Part shown: in pieces, positions 1-10,499 of the stretch | Numbering within the stretch: position 1 is the stretch's first letter | Layout of the letters: every line of letters starts with the position of its first letter | DNA from: Gordionus sp. m RMFG-2023 | Lineage: Eukaryota; Nematomorpha; Gordioida; Chordodea; Parachordodidae | Direction of reading: 5' to 3' | Assembly: GCF_954871325.1 (NCBI RefSeq) | Contig: NC_088777.1 | Span: 44,617,366-44,681,365 of the forward strand | DNA length: 64,000 nucleotides | The notes under the pieces: model-generated | What the model was told of the DNA's origin: nothing | Databases searched by the model: none | The model's input: the letters and a program-made list of their open reading frames with translations, nothing else | Translations under genes and position numbers: made by a program

Positions 1-149
1 AACTTATAAAAGAACAGCTCTATTTCTTCAATTTATCGTTACAATTACTTGTCAATTTCGTGATCAATCAAGATTATCACAGCTACTTTTAAGCTAAACT
101 ATTATACGATCAACTTTCTATAAAAGTATTTACTTTATCCATAAGCAAA

Positions 150-515
150 GTCAGGGAGGGGACCAAGAAAAAATCCCTCCCTCAAAAATTTGCCTGTTCT
201 CCTAAATATCATTTTAATAAAATCTCCCCCTTCCCCATCAACGCCCTCTTTCCCAAAAATGTATATAATATATCGCTATAAACAAGAATTTGAAAGAAAA
301 ATTACTTAAAAGTCAATAATTTTTTGAAATAACGACTATATAATTAAAGATTTGTAGAAAAAAAAGCGTTTTCAAAAAAAGTGCCAAACCAAAATCATTT
401 TATACAAATCTAAGATAGTACAAGACCTACAATAAATGGATCTAAAAACTTTCAATATAATTTATAGTGCTACCCCCCCTACCCTTAGCCAAATCCTAGC
501 TACGGTTATAACTTC
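150..515. repeat. foldback repeat family F, copy 1
   Basis: This stretch aligns by eye with 1238-1547 in the same orientation. Shared landmarks are a C-rich block (ctccccc), 'taaatatcatttta', 'aatatatc.ctata', an A-rich tract with 'gcgtttt', and the closing 'ccttagc.aaatcctag.tacg'. No coding potential is seen. Flanks 1-149 and 516-1237 are AT-rich and I see nothing recognisable in them. Confidence 0.5.
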
Positions 516-1237
516 GTCTATTCATATAAAAGTGAATCTCTTAAAAATTTTATTTAAGTAAATCTTAATTGCGATATTTCTCAAAAATAAATTATAAATT
601 ATCCCCAAAAATGGTAATTAAGGGGGTTTAAAAAAAATATATAATTATTTTGAAGAATAAAGCTTCTCAGGGGAGCTAAATTCAAAAATCAAAAATTGGA
701 AACAAATTTTGTCACCGGTGATTTATTTTAAATATATAATTAGAGATATAAAATAGGGCCAATTAATAAAAAAAAATCAGTTTAAATCCCATAATAATAA
801 TAAATAATAATTGATCTTTAATCATTGAGAAGAACTTTGAGTAAATTGGTGGAAAGGGAAAAAACGGTTGTTTCAAGAGCAATTCAGAGCTTTCGAGCCC
901 CAACGGCTCATTGGCCGTTACCTAAACCGGAAAAAAGAGTGCACCAATGCTCTTGTTTCAGGTCCTCAATTTAGATTATAACCATTTTTTTAGGTTATAA
1001 TTTATTATTATGCTTGGGTTATATAGATGAAATTTCAATGAAAGAAGATGACGTTCTTAATTTTGAAAAATTAGAGGCCCTCTATAAATATAAAAATTTT
1101 ATTTATACTCTTATTTAAATTCAAAAATACCAGCAACATTATTTAAAATTAAAATCATTAGAGTTTCACACACATCTCATCAAATTAAATTTTGGGGTTA
1201 ATGCCTACCCTTTCATTTATTGATATCAGGCGCGTAA

Positions 1238-1547
1238 TCAATGGGGTGGGATGGGGAAAATTTAAAACCCCCTCCCCATCGCAAATTTGTCTTTCCTCGT
1301 AAATATCATTTTAAGCTAATAAATAATTTCCTCCTACACCCATCCCACCCTCCCCAAATATAAACAATATATCACTATAAGAAAGAATATGAAAAAAAAA
1401 TTAATAACTTTTAAAGATAACGATTATAATTCAAAATTTTTTCAAAAAAAGGCGTTTAATAAAAAAAAAAGTGAAACCCCAAAATTATTTTCCCCTTCCC
1501 TTAGCAAAATCCTAGATACGCCTTTGATTAGAAAAGGATGTTCTAGC
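1238..1547. repeat. foldback repeat family F, copy 2, left part
   Basis: Second copy of the repeat at 150-515. Its beginning, read in reverse, matches 3602-3660 ('attagctta.aatgatatttacgag'), so this copy appears to be a foldback element split by the hAT transposon at 1548-3601. A third, reverse copy of the end lies at 22862-22950. Confidence 0.5.
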
Positions 1548-3601
1548 CAGGGTTGCCAGATATTCTTCAATTGAAAACGTGAGTTTTTCTTTTATAATAA
1601 TTAATGGGGGACTTCGTCCCCCATACTCCCCAATTTGCGGGCCTTCGGCCCTCTTTTGCCCGGCCTTCGGCTGGGGTAATTGATGTAGCATACTCATCTA
1701 AGTTAATATGTTATATTTAATATAACAAGATTTTAAAGACAATGAAAATTCTTTATTGATTTACTAATAACAATTATGATATACAATTTTCTCATTTTTA
1801 TAAATATAGCATAATATTAATTATTATATTTTCTGGATGATTTTAAAAGGGGCAATAAAAATTTCCCATCGGCACTGTGGAGATAGGCAGAAAACTCTTT
1901 GCATGAATAGTTATATTTTGTTTAACCATAAGTTCAGCTTCCAATGATGACGTTCTTTTCGCCAAGCAGTAGTCATTAGACTGAATATTCTCTCTGATGA
2001 AGCATTTGAATGCGGAATAAAAAATATAAAATTGCATATTTTCTCTATCAATGGTGAGTTTTTATTAGAAAGAAAATCCATCCATTTTTCTTGGGTATTC
2101 ATGTGATAGTTTTTTGATAATTTTTCTTCATAATAGGAATAAAATTGTGAATATTGCTCAAATAGAATTTCTGTATCTATGTTTGGTATTTTATAACTAC
2201 TACTAATTTTTTGTAATTGTTCAAATTCTGGACATTATTTTAATGTCATAGGGCTAAGATATTTCCATATATTATCTATAATATCATAACGTTTTTCTAC
2301 ATATTCTATAATATTTTTTATAAATATCTTTGATTCATTTTTGAAATTTATTGCCTTTTCTACATCATTATTATGTTAAATATTTTTAGAAATGCTCCCA
2401 TAAAAATTTTGTTGAATTTTTAAATTTAATGAATTCTTTAGTTTTAGGATAAGATCATGTATATATATTGCTAATACATCTTCAGATTGCCATTGTAAAT
2501 TTATGTTATTGACTAAAGTGCCAACGTTAAGGACAACACCTAAATATGCCTCTGCAAAATCGTCTCCAAAAATTATTTTCAAAATTGGTGGGGTTGCTGA
2601 TAATGATAAAAAATATTCTTTAAGGGGTTGAAAATACTTAAGCATCCGCTTAATCGCTGGGATTAATGTAAGTCAGCCTGTTGAAACATGGCGAAGTGAT
2701 TCTGACCATTCTAAATTGCACCATTCTACCAATTCTTTTAAAATTGTAACTCTTTTTGTCGAGTTGCTAAATTAATTATAGAATTTAATTACTATACTCT
2801 CAATATCATATTTAAGAAAAATTATGCCCTTTTTAAACGAATTTTGAAGAATGTGGCATATACAACCCATTGGTATAATATTATTACTATAACTTTTCAA
2901 TTCTGTCCAAATAATTTAATTTTTCCGAAAGTTTACAGATGCGTTATCTGCACAATAGGCCGTTACATTAGCAATATCAAGTTCAGCGAATTTTAAATTT
3001 TCTAGCAAGCATCTAGATATGTCTTTAGGGGTTTCACTGTCAGACGAAAAAATTTTAAGTAATTAAACATTTATTCCATTCTTTTTATTGAAGTATCTAA
3101 GTAATAAGGGAAATGTTTTTATTTTATTCTATGCATCCGTTAGTATTGAAAACGGATGATTGTTTTTTAGATCTTTTATAATATTTGCCCTTAATTTATT
3201 TCATTTAAAATTTTATGTTTTAATATAAGATTTATAAAATCCATAAAAGAAATGTATAGTTATTTAAATTCATATTATAATTATACTTGATAAACTTTCT
3301 AAAAATTGAATTTCTGTTGTGGGTAATTGATCAATGAATATGATTGGTTAGTTGGACTATTAACGAATACTACAATTTTTTTAAAAATTTCAAAATAAAA
3401 TTAATTTAAAATTTTATATTTGTTTTTAAAAATTTTTTAAAAAATTTAAAAACGTGAGAAAAAGTGTAAGACTAAGTGTGATTATTTTAATTTACTCGAA
3501 AAACTTGAGAAAAGCGTGAAGTGTGAGAAAACGTGGGTAAGTAAAAAATTAGGTATGAAATCGTGAGAATCATTGCTAAATCGTGACATCTGGCAACCCT
3601 G
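1548..3601 (-). mobile_element. hAT-superfamily DNA transposon relic (hAT1)
   Basis: The element is bounded by perfect 14-bp terminal inverted repeats, CAGGGTTGCCAGAT at 1548-1561 and its reverse complement at 3588-3601, of the CAGGG type seen in hAT elements. The flanking 8-mers gttctagc and ggtatagg match at 5 of 8 positions, so the target duplication is eroded. On the minus strand, frames near 1880-2100 read HSNASSERIFSLM and, in another frame, LEAELMVKQN. This is the hAT C-terminal dimerisation signature, followed upstream (2100-3200) by further broken transposase frames. The coding part has many stops and shifts and cannot be active. A GC-rich hairpin block (1606-1680, with GGCCTTCGG motifs) lies just inside the left end. 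A related transposase relic lies at 6600-7520 on the other strand. Confidence 0.8.
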
Positions 3602-3660
3602 GGTATAGGGGGTAAGATTATGATTAGCTTATAATGATATTTACGAGAACATTACCATGT
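3602..3660. repeat. foldback repeat family F, copy 2, right arm
   Basis: Inverted match to the left arm of the family F copy at 1238-1547, now separated from it by hAT1. Supports hAT1 having landed inside an older foldback repeat. Confidence 0.4.
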
Positions 3661-4719
3661 TGGTTGCGCCTATGCCTGTATAATATATAAGAATATAATA
3701 AGTTAATTAATTTTCTATGACATCAAAACGACGCCGAATATTTTTTTTCTTCTTAAATGCCTAAATTATTGATTTACACTCTCATTTATATATTTTTTTA
3801 AAATAAAGTTTTCATACAATTAATGCAATATAATATTGTATATTATAATGAATTATTTTTAAATATAGCTTTTATACATTTAACGCAATATAATATTGAA
3901 TTTCTTTTGCCAATTACTTTCGTATAATAAAGTGATTTTAATTTTATGAGTTAACTCTTAATTGATATGCATCTATGTAAAACAATAAAAAATTTTTTAC
4001 AGAGGATCCCTTGTATTTTGTTTTCTCGCAAGGGAGCCTCGAGATCATCTTTTATGCCTCTGGTTCTTAATAATAATATCTATAATCTATATTAATAATT
4101 ATCGAATATCCTTTTAAACTAATCAGAATATAAAGTTTTTTTTTTCTATTTTATGTATTTTTTTTACAAATATAATTCTATGTCCCATGGATATTTTTGC
4201 ATATTCAATTTCTATATTAATTTTTGGAAGTTAAATGAATTTATCACCCCTTTCAAAAAGTTTATTATCAGGGTTATGGACCCGAATTAGGGTTCAGAAA
4301 TTTAACATTAAAAATTTTGACCATAGAGTGAACAGAGACTAATTTATGAACAACCCATCAAACTTGGGGTAATATGGACCGGGTCGGGTTCGTACCTCTT
4401 TTAGAAATCGGGTTTCGATTACGTTCCTGTTATCAAAATTCCCGCTTAAAAACAAGTTTTTTTTAGGACTATATAAGGAGGTAAAAAAAATATTTGACGT
4501 TCTTTCCCTATGAAAATATGATAAGTAAATTATGGACATGTTCTCCAGTAAAGTCGAGAAAATGGATAGGTAACACTATAATTCACAAGTAACTTAAAGG
4601 TAGCTATTAGCTCGGTACTTTTGTATCTTTATAACAAAACTGTTCATTTTCATTATAACGTGAACCTTTTGATTTCAAGGGAAATTATTTGATATTATTA
4701 CTATAGTAATTATTATATT
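3661..4719. other. intergenic, nothing recognised
   Basis: AT-rich, with no open frame that resembles a protein. The only island is 'ggaccgggtcgggttcg' near 4375, a phrase also found at about 9960 and probably a scrap of the family C repeats. Confidence 0.4.
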
Positions 4720-4935
4720 TTTAACCATTTACGCCAATTTTTAAACGGCTAGACCAAGTTTTAAACCGAAAACTATCACCTTGGCCTAGGGGTTTTTCAT
4801 AAAAGGGTAGCAAATTTGAAAGAAACTAATATAAATTAAAACCCCCTTAATGTTCGCGGATTTTCCCCAGCGGGCGCCTGAAGATTGAACCTAATTAGCC
4901 GACATTTAGCCATTATCCAACTATAGTTACCCTTC
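4720..4935 (+). repeat. interspersed repeat family D, copy 1
   Basis: About 215 bp that match the reverse complement of 54855-55085. Shared blocks in order are 'ccaatttttaa', 'ccgaaaactatcac.ttggc', 'ggtttttc', 'aaatttg.aagaaact', 'ggcgc.tgaagattga', and 'agcc.ttatccaactata'. It shows no clear terminal inverted repeat. A TGGCCTAGGGG stretch loosely resembles a pol III A box, but no B box follows, so a SINE origin is not supported. Confidence 0.6.
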
Positions 4936-6599
4936 TTCTTGTTGCCATTATTATAAATCAGTAACTAACAACTACAAATTGCAAAGTATAAACCTTTTAA
5001 ATTTTTCGTATTATTTGCCAATTATTTCTCATCGCAGAAAGCAACAACAAAATACACTTAAATGATTAATTAAGTCGATTTAAAATCCAAAACATTTCCG
5101 TAGTTTAAAGAAAAATAAAATTAAATCATTTAACTATATTGTAGCGTATCTTTTATCAAAACTATTATAAATATTCTATATAATAATTATATATATATTT
5201 ATTTTTTTAAAAATTAGTCAATATTTTTTAAATTATACACTTTGATTTAAAATCCATTAAGGTAAAGATTTGTAAAAAAAAATTGCCCATAAAACAATAT
5301 GTAGAAATTATATTATCTCCTTTTAAAAAGATAAACATTTTTATTATTTTGGCGAGTATAATATATATTTACAAGTTTATAATTATAGGTATTTCCGTTC
5401 ACCAAGTAAAATCATTACAATTTTAATTTCTTAAAGCTAAGAGAAAATTTTTTTTTATCTAATCATTTTTAAGTGGATAAAATTTGATTAGATATTTTAA
5501 TAGTCAAACTTTTCTAATTTGGGCTCCTGATAATTTCGGGAAATTCCTTAATTTGATTAATAATTTGGAATCATTAAATCCTTATTACCTATTATTAGGA
5601 AATACCTTGATAAATTGGGCCACTGCCTATTTTGGAAAATGGGCAGATTATTAAATTTTTTTTTGTCCATTTGCATAAGGCCTCTATATTCAAATAACAA
5701 AATTAAGATGTAAGAGGTGTCAATCACAAGCCATAAAAAACACTCTCCGATTTATTTTCAATATTTGAGCTTGAACCCCCTCTATAAATTCCTCTCATAT
5801 TTGATCCATTATCTTAACATTATCGACGATAATATTTTTTTATTTCTAATCCAAATTTTGTTGGATAATGATAAAAATGATTCTACCAAGGCCTGGCCAG
5901 TACTGGAATCGATTTTTAGAAAGCCAACAAATTGCTCATTTATTTTAAGGAGTTGTTGTGAAGTTGTACGTATCGTATAGTATAATTAAGGTTAATTGTT
6001 TCTTGTGGATTTATGTCTGGTGTGAATTCAAATATTATGAAAAAATATATTGCGTTTTTAATAGCATTAAACATTTTTTTTTCTCTACTATTTTATCTCA
6101 TATCAAGTTAATGTTTTCATTTTAAATTCGATTTCTAAGGTCATAATTATGAACTTCACTATTCTATCGACGAATGTGTTAGAAGAATATTATATGAAAT
6201 TTCAATAAAAATATGAAATTTCTTAACTAAAAAATAAATGAAGTTTTTTTTAACTAAACTATAAATCAATTTTTTTTTGGTTATAATACATATGACTAGA
6301 CATTCGAAACCTTTTTTTTAAAATTCAGTAGATTTTTTTGATTTAACTAATATATATAAAAAATGTTCTTATTTAATTTTATAATTTCGGCGTCCCGGAG
6401 CGGCTCCCCGATCCCCCCCACCCCCTATGGAACGGTCGTGGCTGCCTAGATTGTATATTGAAAGAACATAAAATTTGACGCCAAGAAAGGAGAATATCGG
6501 CGGACCACTACCAAGCATTTAAAATTGAGATATTTAAATTACTGATTTATATTAATAAACAACCATAAGCAGAATGCCATCTATGACAATCCATGATTG
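4936..6599. other. intergenic, nothing recognised
   Basis: Very AT-rich. The open frame at 5717-5980 has no recognisable motif and a biased hydrophobic composition. A short GC-rich patch at 6387-6430 (cggcgtcccggagcgg followed by a C run) may be an edge of the hAT relic that follows. Confidence 0.3.
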
Positions 6600-7520
6600 G
6601 GTTTAACAAATTTTAATTACTTATAAATTAGTTAATGAAAAAACAAGAAAACTTAACAGTTTTGAAGCTTATAAGTGGTTACAATTTGTTAGAACCTATC
6701 CTGGATTGTCACCGATGGCATTCAACTTATGATATGCTAAAAAGGCTTAGCATTTATCAGGATTTAGCCTATTAGGACAAACTATTATTTGACAATTGAG
6801 GAATGGAGTGAAATAGATGATATATTAAAGATTCTGAAACCACTAAAATGGGCTAATAAACTTTTTCTTTATACTGTCTCTTAAACGAATTAAATTATAA
6901 TTAATACGGAACATCGATAAAATTTTCTGAATAAATTATTTCCGTCGCTTAAATCATAGATTTGCCTAAAATTTGTTACTAATAGTTTTTTCCTTTTACG
7001 AGCTACTCTATACTCGTTTAAATACTCAATTGGTACAAATAAAGCAAGAAATAATGATATAATTTACAATTAGTTCGTAGAACTATTCAGCCGCCAAATT
7101 TAATGGCGCTGATATTAAAATATATAAATCTTGTTTATTCCTCTGTGATACACAAGTTGAAGCATATAAAGAAGTTACTCAGAATTATCAAACTATTATG
7201 GTAATTATAGATATAAACTTAAACCTTTGATTTTGAATGATACGATCAAGTTAGAATATTTAGAAAGAATTAAATAAAAATGTAAATATAAGCCTAAAAA
7301 ATATCTAAAAATTTATTTTTAATTCTACATTCAAATGCTGGCTCAGAAATGAGTTTAATGAATATGATTAGGCGAAAAAAATTTTCTTCGGTCTCATTTG
7401 ATTTATTAGAGGCCGAATTAATGGTAAAGCAGAATTTTGACATGAATTGCGAAGAGTTAAAATTTATTTCATATATAATAAACTTTTAAATAAAATAAAT
7501 TCCTTCCGATAAATATGTAG
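6600..7520 (+). mobile_element. hAT transposase relic (hAT2)
   Basis: Broken plus-strand frames read RWHSTYDMLKRL (about 6715-6750), then EEWSEIDDILKILKP (about 6800-6845), and finally HSNAGSEMSLMNMIRRKKFS and LEAELMVKQNFD (about 7330-7445). These are, in order, the standard landmarks of a hAT transposase and its C-terminal dimerisation domain. The LEAELMVKQN block is identical to that in hAT1, so both relics belong to one family in opposite orientations. Several stops and frameshifts interrupt it. I could not place terminal inverted repeats. Confidence 0.7.
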
Positions 7521-8837
7521 ATTTGGACCTAATTTTTATATATTTTGACTTTATATTCAAATTCAAATTCAAATTTGTAAATTATAATTTGAAAAAAATT
7601 ATTCACCAATATTTATATATAAAAGGATTGCAGTTGTGGCTTCCCGCTTTTTATCCTTTAGTCATTAAAAATCCCACCTCACTCTTAGAATATGGGAGGT
7701 ATGGCCGGGCCTAAAATTTTTTGCAATTTACAAAATGAATGAGAAAATTGAATAATACACCTATTTAATATAATTAAAATATAGCCACTTTTTATAATTA
7801 TTTTTTATTATCCTTCATTTATATATTCCTCTCAAAATTTAGAAAATGTTTTTAACAAGCCCCCCCCACCCCCCCCCCTTGTCGTGGTAAAATATGTAAA
7901 AGTAAATAAATAAACACTTAACCCATTTTGCCCTGATTTCCCGATATTGGAATATCTTTATTTTCTTGATTTGGAACATTTTATATTTATTTTCAAAAAA
8001 TCCTGATTTTTTTAATTCCATTTTATTAGAAAAAATGAGTAAAAGTGCTTACAAATTGAGTAGAAGCGTTTAGCGATGTTTTCACAAATACGCTATGATT
8101 TAAATTGAACTGGTATTATTTTAAAAAATGATGAAAACTATTTTACGTTTTTTAATTTTTTTTATATTGTTTAGTTTGACTTGTGAAATCAGCAAAAATA
8201 AAAAACTAAAATAATTGAAGATCTAATGATTTATTTCCATAATTTATTCTTCATAAATATTACAAATTTATGTAATCTAGAATATTTTGAATTTTTTTTT
8301 TGATTAATCATAACTTTGCAGTTATTTCTATTTATTAAAATGCGAATAGAAGAAAAAGGAAAGGTCATAATATTCAAATGAATTAGTTACTATTATATCA
8401 AAGTTATATCGATGTGCATTATCTCAAAATTGTAATTAGGAGGCATTAATTATCAGTAAAATTTTCTATAATTAAAATAATCTGAGAAAATCAATAAAAA
8501 ATTCTTAGCTTTCAGTATATTTTTTTTATCTAGATTAGAAATAAAGTATTACTTTAAATGACATAAAGCACACTTTTAAATTTTATGTTGGGGGGGGGAG
8601 GGTTAACTTATTCTGCTAAAAACTTAACCCAAAATGTCCGCTCCATACTTACAACCATGAGTGAGTGAGACCAGGAAGACTAATATATTTTCTATCACAT
8701 CAGATAGAGGTTACATGCTTATTAAATAAACAATACGTAATAAAATATTCTTAAAACATTAGCGTTTATGATTTAAGAAACTTCGGTTGGTAAATTGATA
8801 TTGAATATATCGATTTCACTTAAAATGAATTCACAAT
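7521..8837. other. intergenic, nothing recognised
   Basis: AT-rich spacer with homopolymer C/G runs near 7861-7880 and 8589-8601. No coding or repeat structure could be supported. Confidence 0.3.
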
Positions 8838-9395
8838 TTTCGCGGTCATGCGCTCGTTATAATAATTTCGCGCAAATACATTCGCGGTAGAAAATTCGCT
8901 ATAAATGGTTCGCGATTAAAGTTTCGCTATAAAGAGTTGGCGATCAAAGTTTCGCTAAAATGTATTCGCTCTAAAGTATTCGCGGTTTAGGTTTCGCGGA
9001 AATAAATTCGCGATAATGAGTTCGCGATCAAAGTTTCGCCAAAATGTATTCGCTATAAAGTATTCGCGGTTAAAGTTTCGCGAAAATAAATTTGCTATAA
9101 AGAGTTCGCGATAAAAGTTTCGCTAAAATGTATTCGCTATAAAGTATTCGCGGTTACGGTTTCGCGGAAATAAATTCGCTATAACGAGTTTGCGATCAAA
9201 GTTTCGCTATAATGTATTCGCTATAAAGTATTCGCGGTCATGGTTTCGCGGAAATAAATTCGAGATAATAAGTTCGCGATATTGTCTTCGCTATAAAAGT
9301 TTCGCGGAATCGCGGAATTGGTTTCGCGATATTGCCTTCGCTATAAAATTCCTTCGCGATAAACGACATTCGCGATAAAAGTTTCGCTGAATTGA
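8838..9395. repeat. CpG-rich TTCGC minisatellite with 84-bp higher-order unit
   Basis: About 40 degenerate monomers of 12-16 bp with the core TTCGC(G/T) followed by a TAAA-like spacer. In the middle, the phrase gtttcgc(t/c)(a/t)aaatg recurs at 8949, 9033, 9117 and 9201, exactly 84 bp apart. This gives at least four higher-order units, each with six TTCGC monomers in the same order. The two ends are less regular. The CpG density contrasts sharply with the surrounding AT-rich DNA. The short frame across it (9190-9378) reflects the repeat and not a gene. Confidence 0.85.
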
Positions 9396-10499
9396 CCTGA
9401 TACGTTTTAGATATTAGATAATTGAATTGTTGTTGTTATTCTTCGATCAATGGAATATCATTCATTCAAGTTGCATTATAACAATTTTATATATTAATTA
9501 AGGTAATATATTTAAACCTTTAATTAAACCTTTCATAAATAATTTTATTTCTCTTTTTTTTGCAGACATTTAAAAAAGTTTGACTAAGGTTTCTATTCTA
9601 ACTGACGTCTCAATTCAACTTTGAGATAATTTTTAGTACGTTCAATCGAGGAACCAGAAAAAGGAAGATTGGTAAATAAAATAAGAATTATCGATGCCCC
9701 TTTCAATTTTTTTTTAAAAAAATCCACTTTCTAAGCTTGGTGATTTTGCGTTTTTTTATTTTTAGGCTCGGACATTGTTTTTTTTTTTCAAAAAAAATAA
9801 TTTGATATTTTAATGTGCGTATATTTTTATAATATGGATTTTATAACGAAATACGAGAAACGAATAATAAATTATCTATCACGTGTTTATTTCCACCAGA
9901 ATATATACCTATGCATGCGAAGTAAGCCAGAAACTAGGCTACGTCTTCGGGCCTAAAAAATTATTTAGGGCCGGGTCGGGTTCGGGTCAAATATTTTAAT
10001 ATGACAGGGTTCTAGTAGGTGCAGATGATCGGATGGGTAAAAATGATTTCTGGGCCGCACTGGGGGGGGGGCATATTATGCAAATTATCTTTACCCGGTA
10101 CTGAAATTGGAAAATGTTTTCATAGCTGATAATTTTTTTAAAATATAAATATATCCGCGCTACTAAGATTCACAAAAACCCCATAGAAATTATATAGTAA
10201 CATTATCAATTTTAGAATATGAATCAATGAACATGGATGCTATAATACATAAAAAACAAATATTTATAAATTTCTTTGGGGGGAATTGGGGAGGGGAATA
10301 ATGAAAAAAAAATATCTGTTTTTTAAGATAAAATTTACTATTGGGACTCACACCTGATAAAACATTTTCAACAATAATAATATTTTAAAAATTAAAAACT
10401 CTGTTCTGTTGCATATATTATATTTGTTATCTCCCCTGAATAATTTTTTTTTGAAAAACATCATTTTATTTTTAAAAAGAAAAGGGGGAAAAATCAATA
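9396..10499. other. intergenic upstream of the GPCR, with a family C repeat scrap
   Basis: Mostly AT-rich. At about 9940-10040, 'cgggcctaaaaaattatttagggccgg' style sequence ending in 'aggtgcagatgatc' resembles the family C MITE (complete copy at 34214-34491). No promoter element could be defended for the following gene. Confidence 0.35.

Noticed and set aside
9190-9378. 62-codon frame with RSRYC/FRDIAFAIKF-like repeats
   Set aside because: Produced by the TTCGC satellite. The periodicity follows the DNA repeat.
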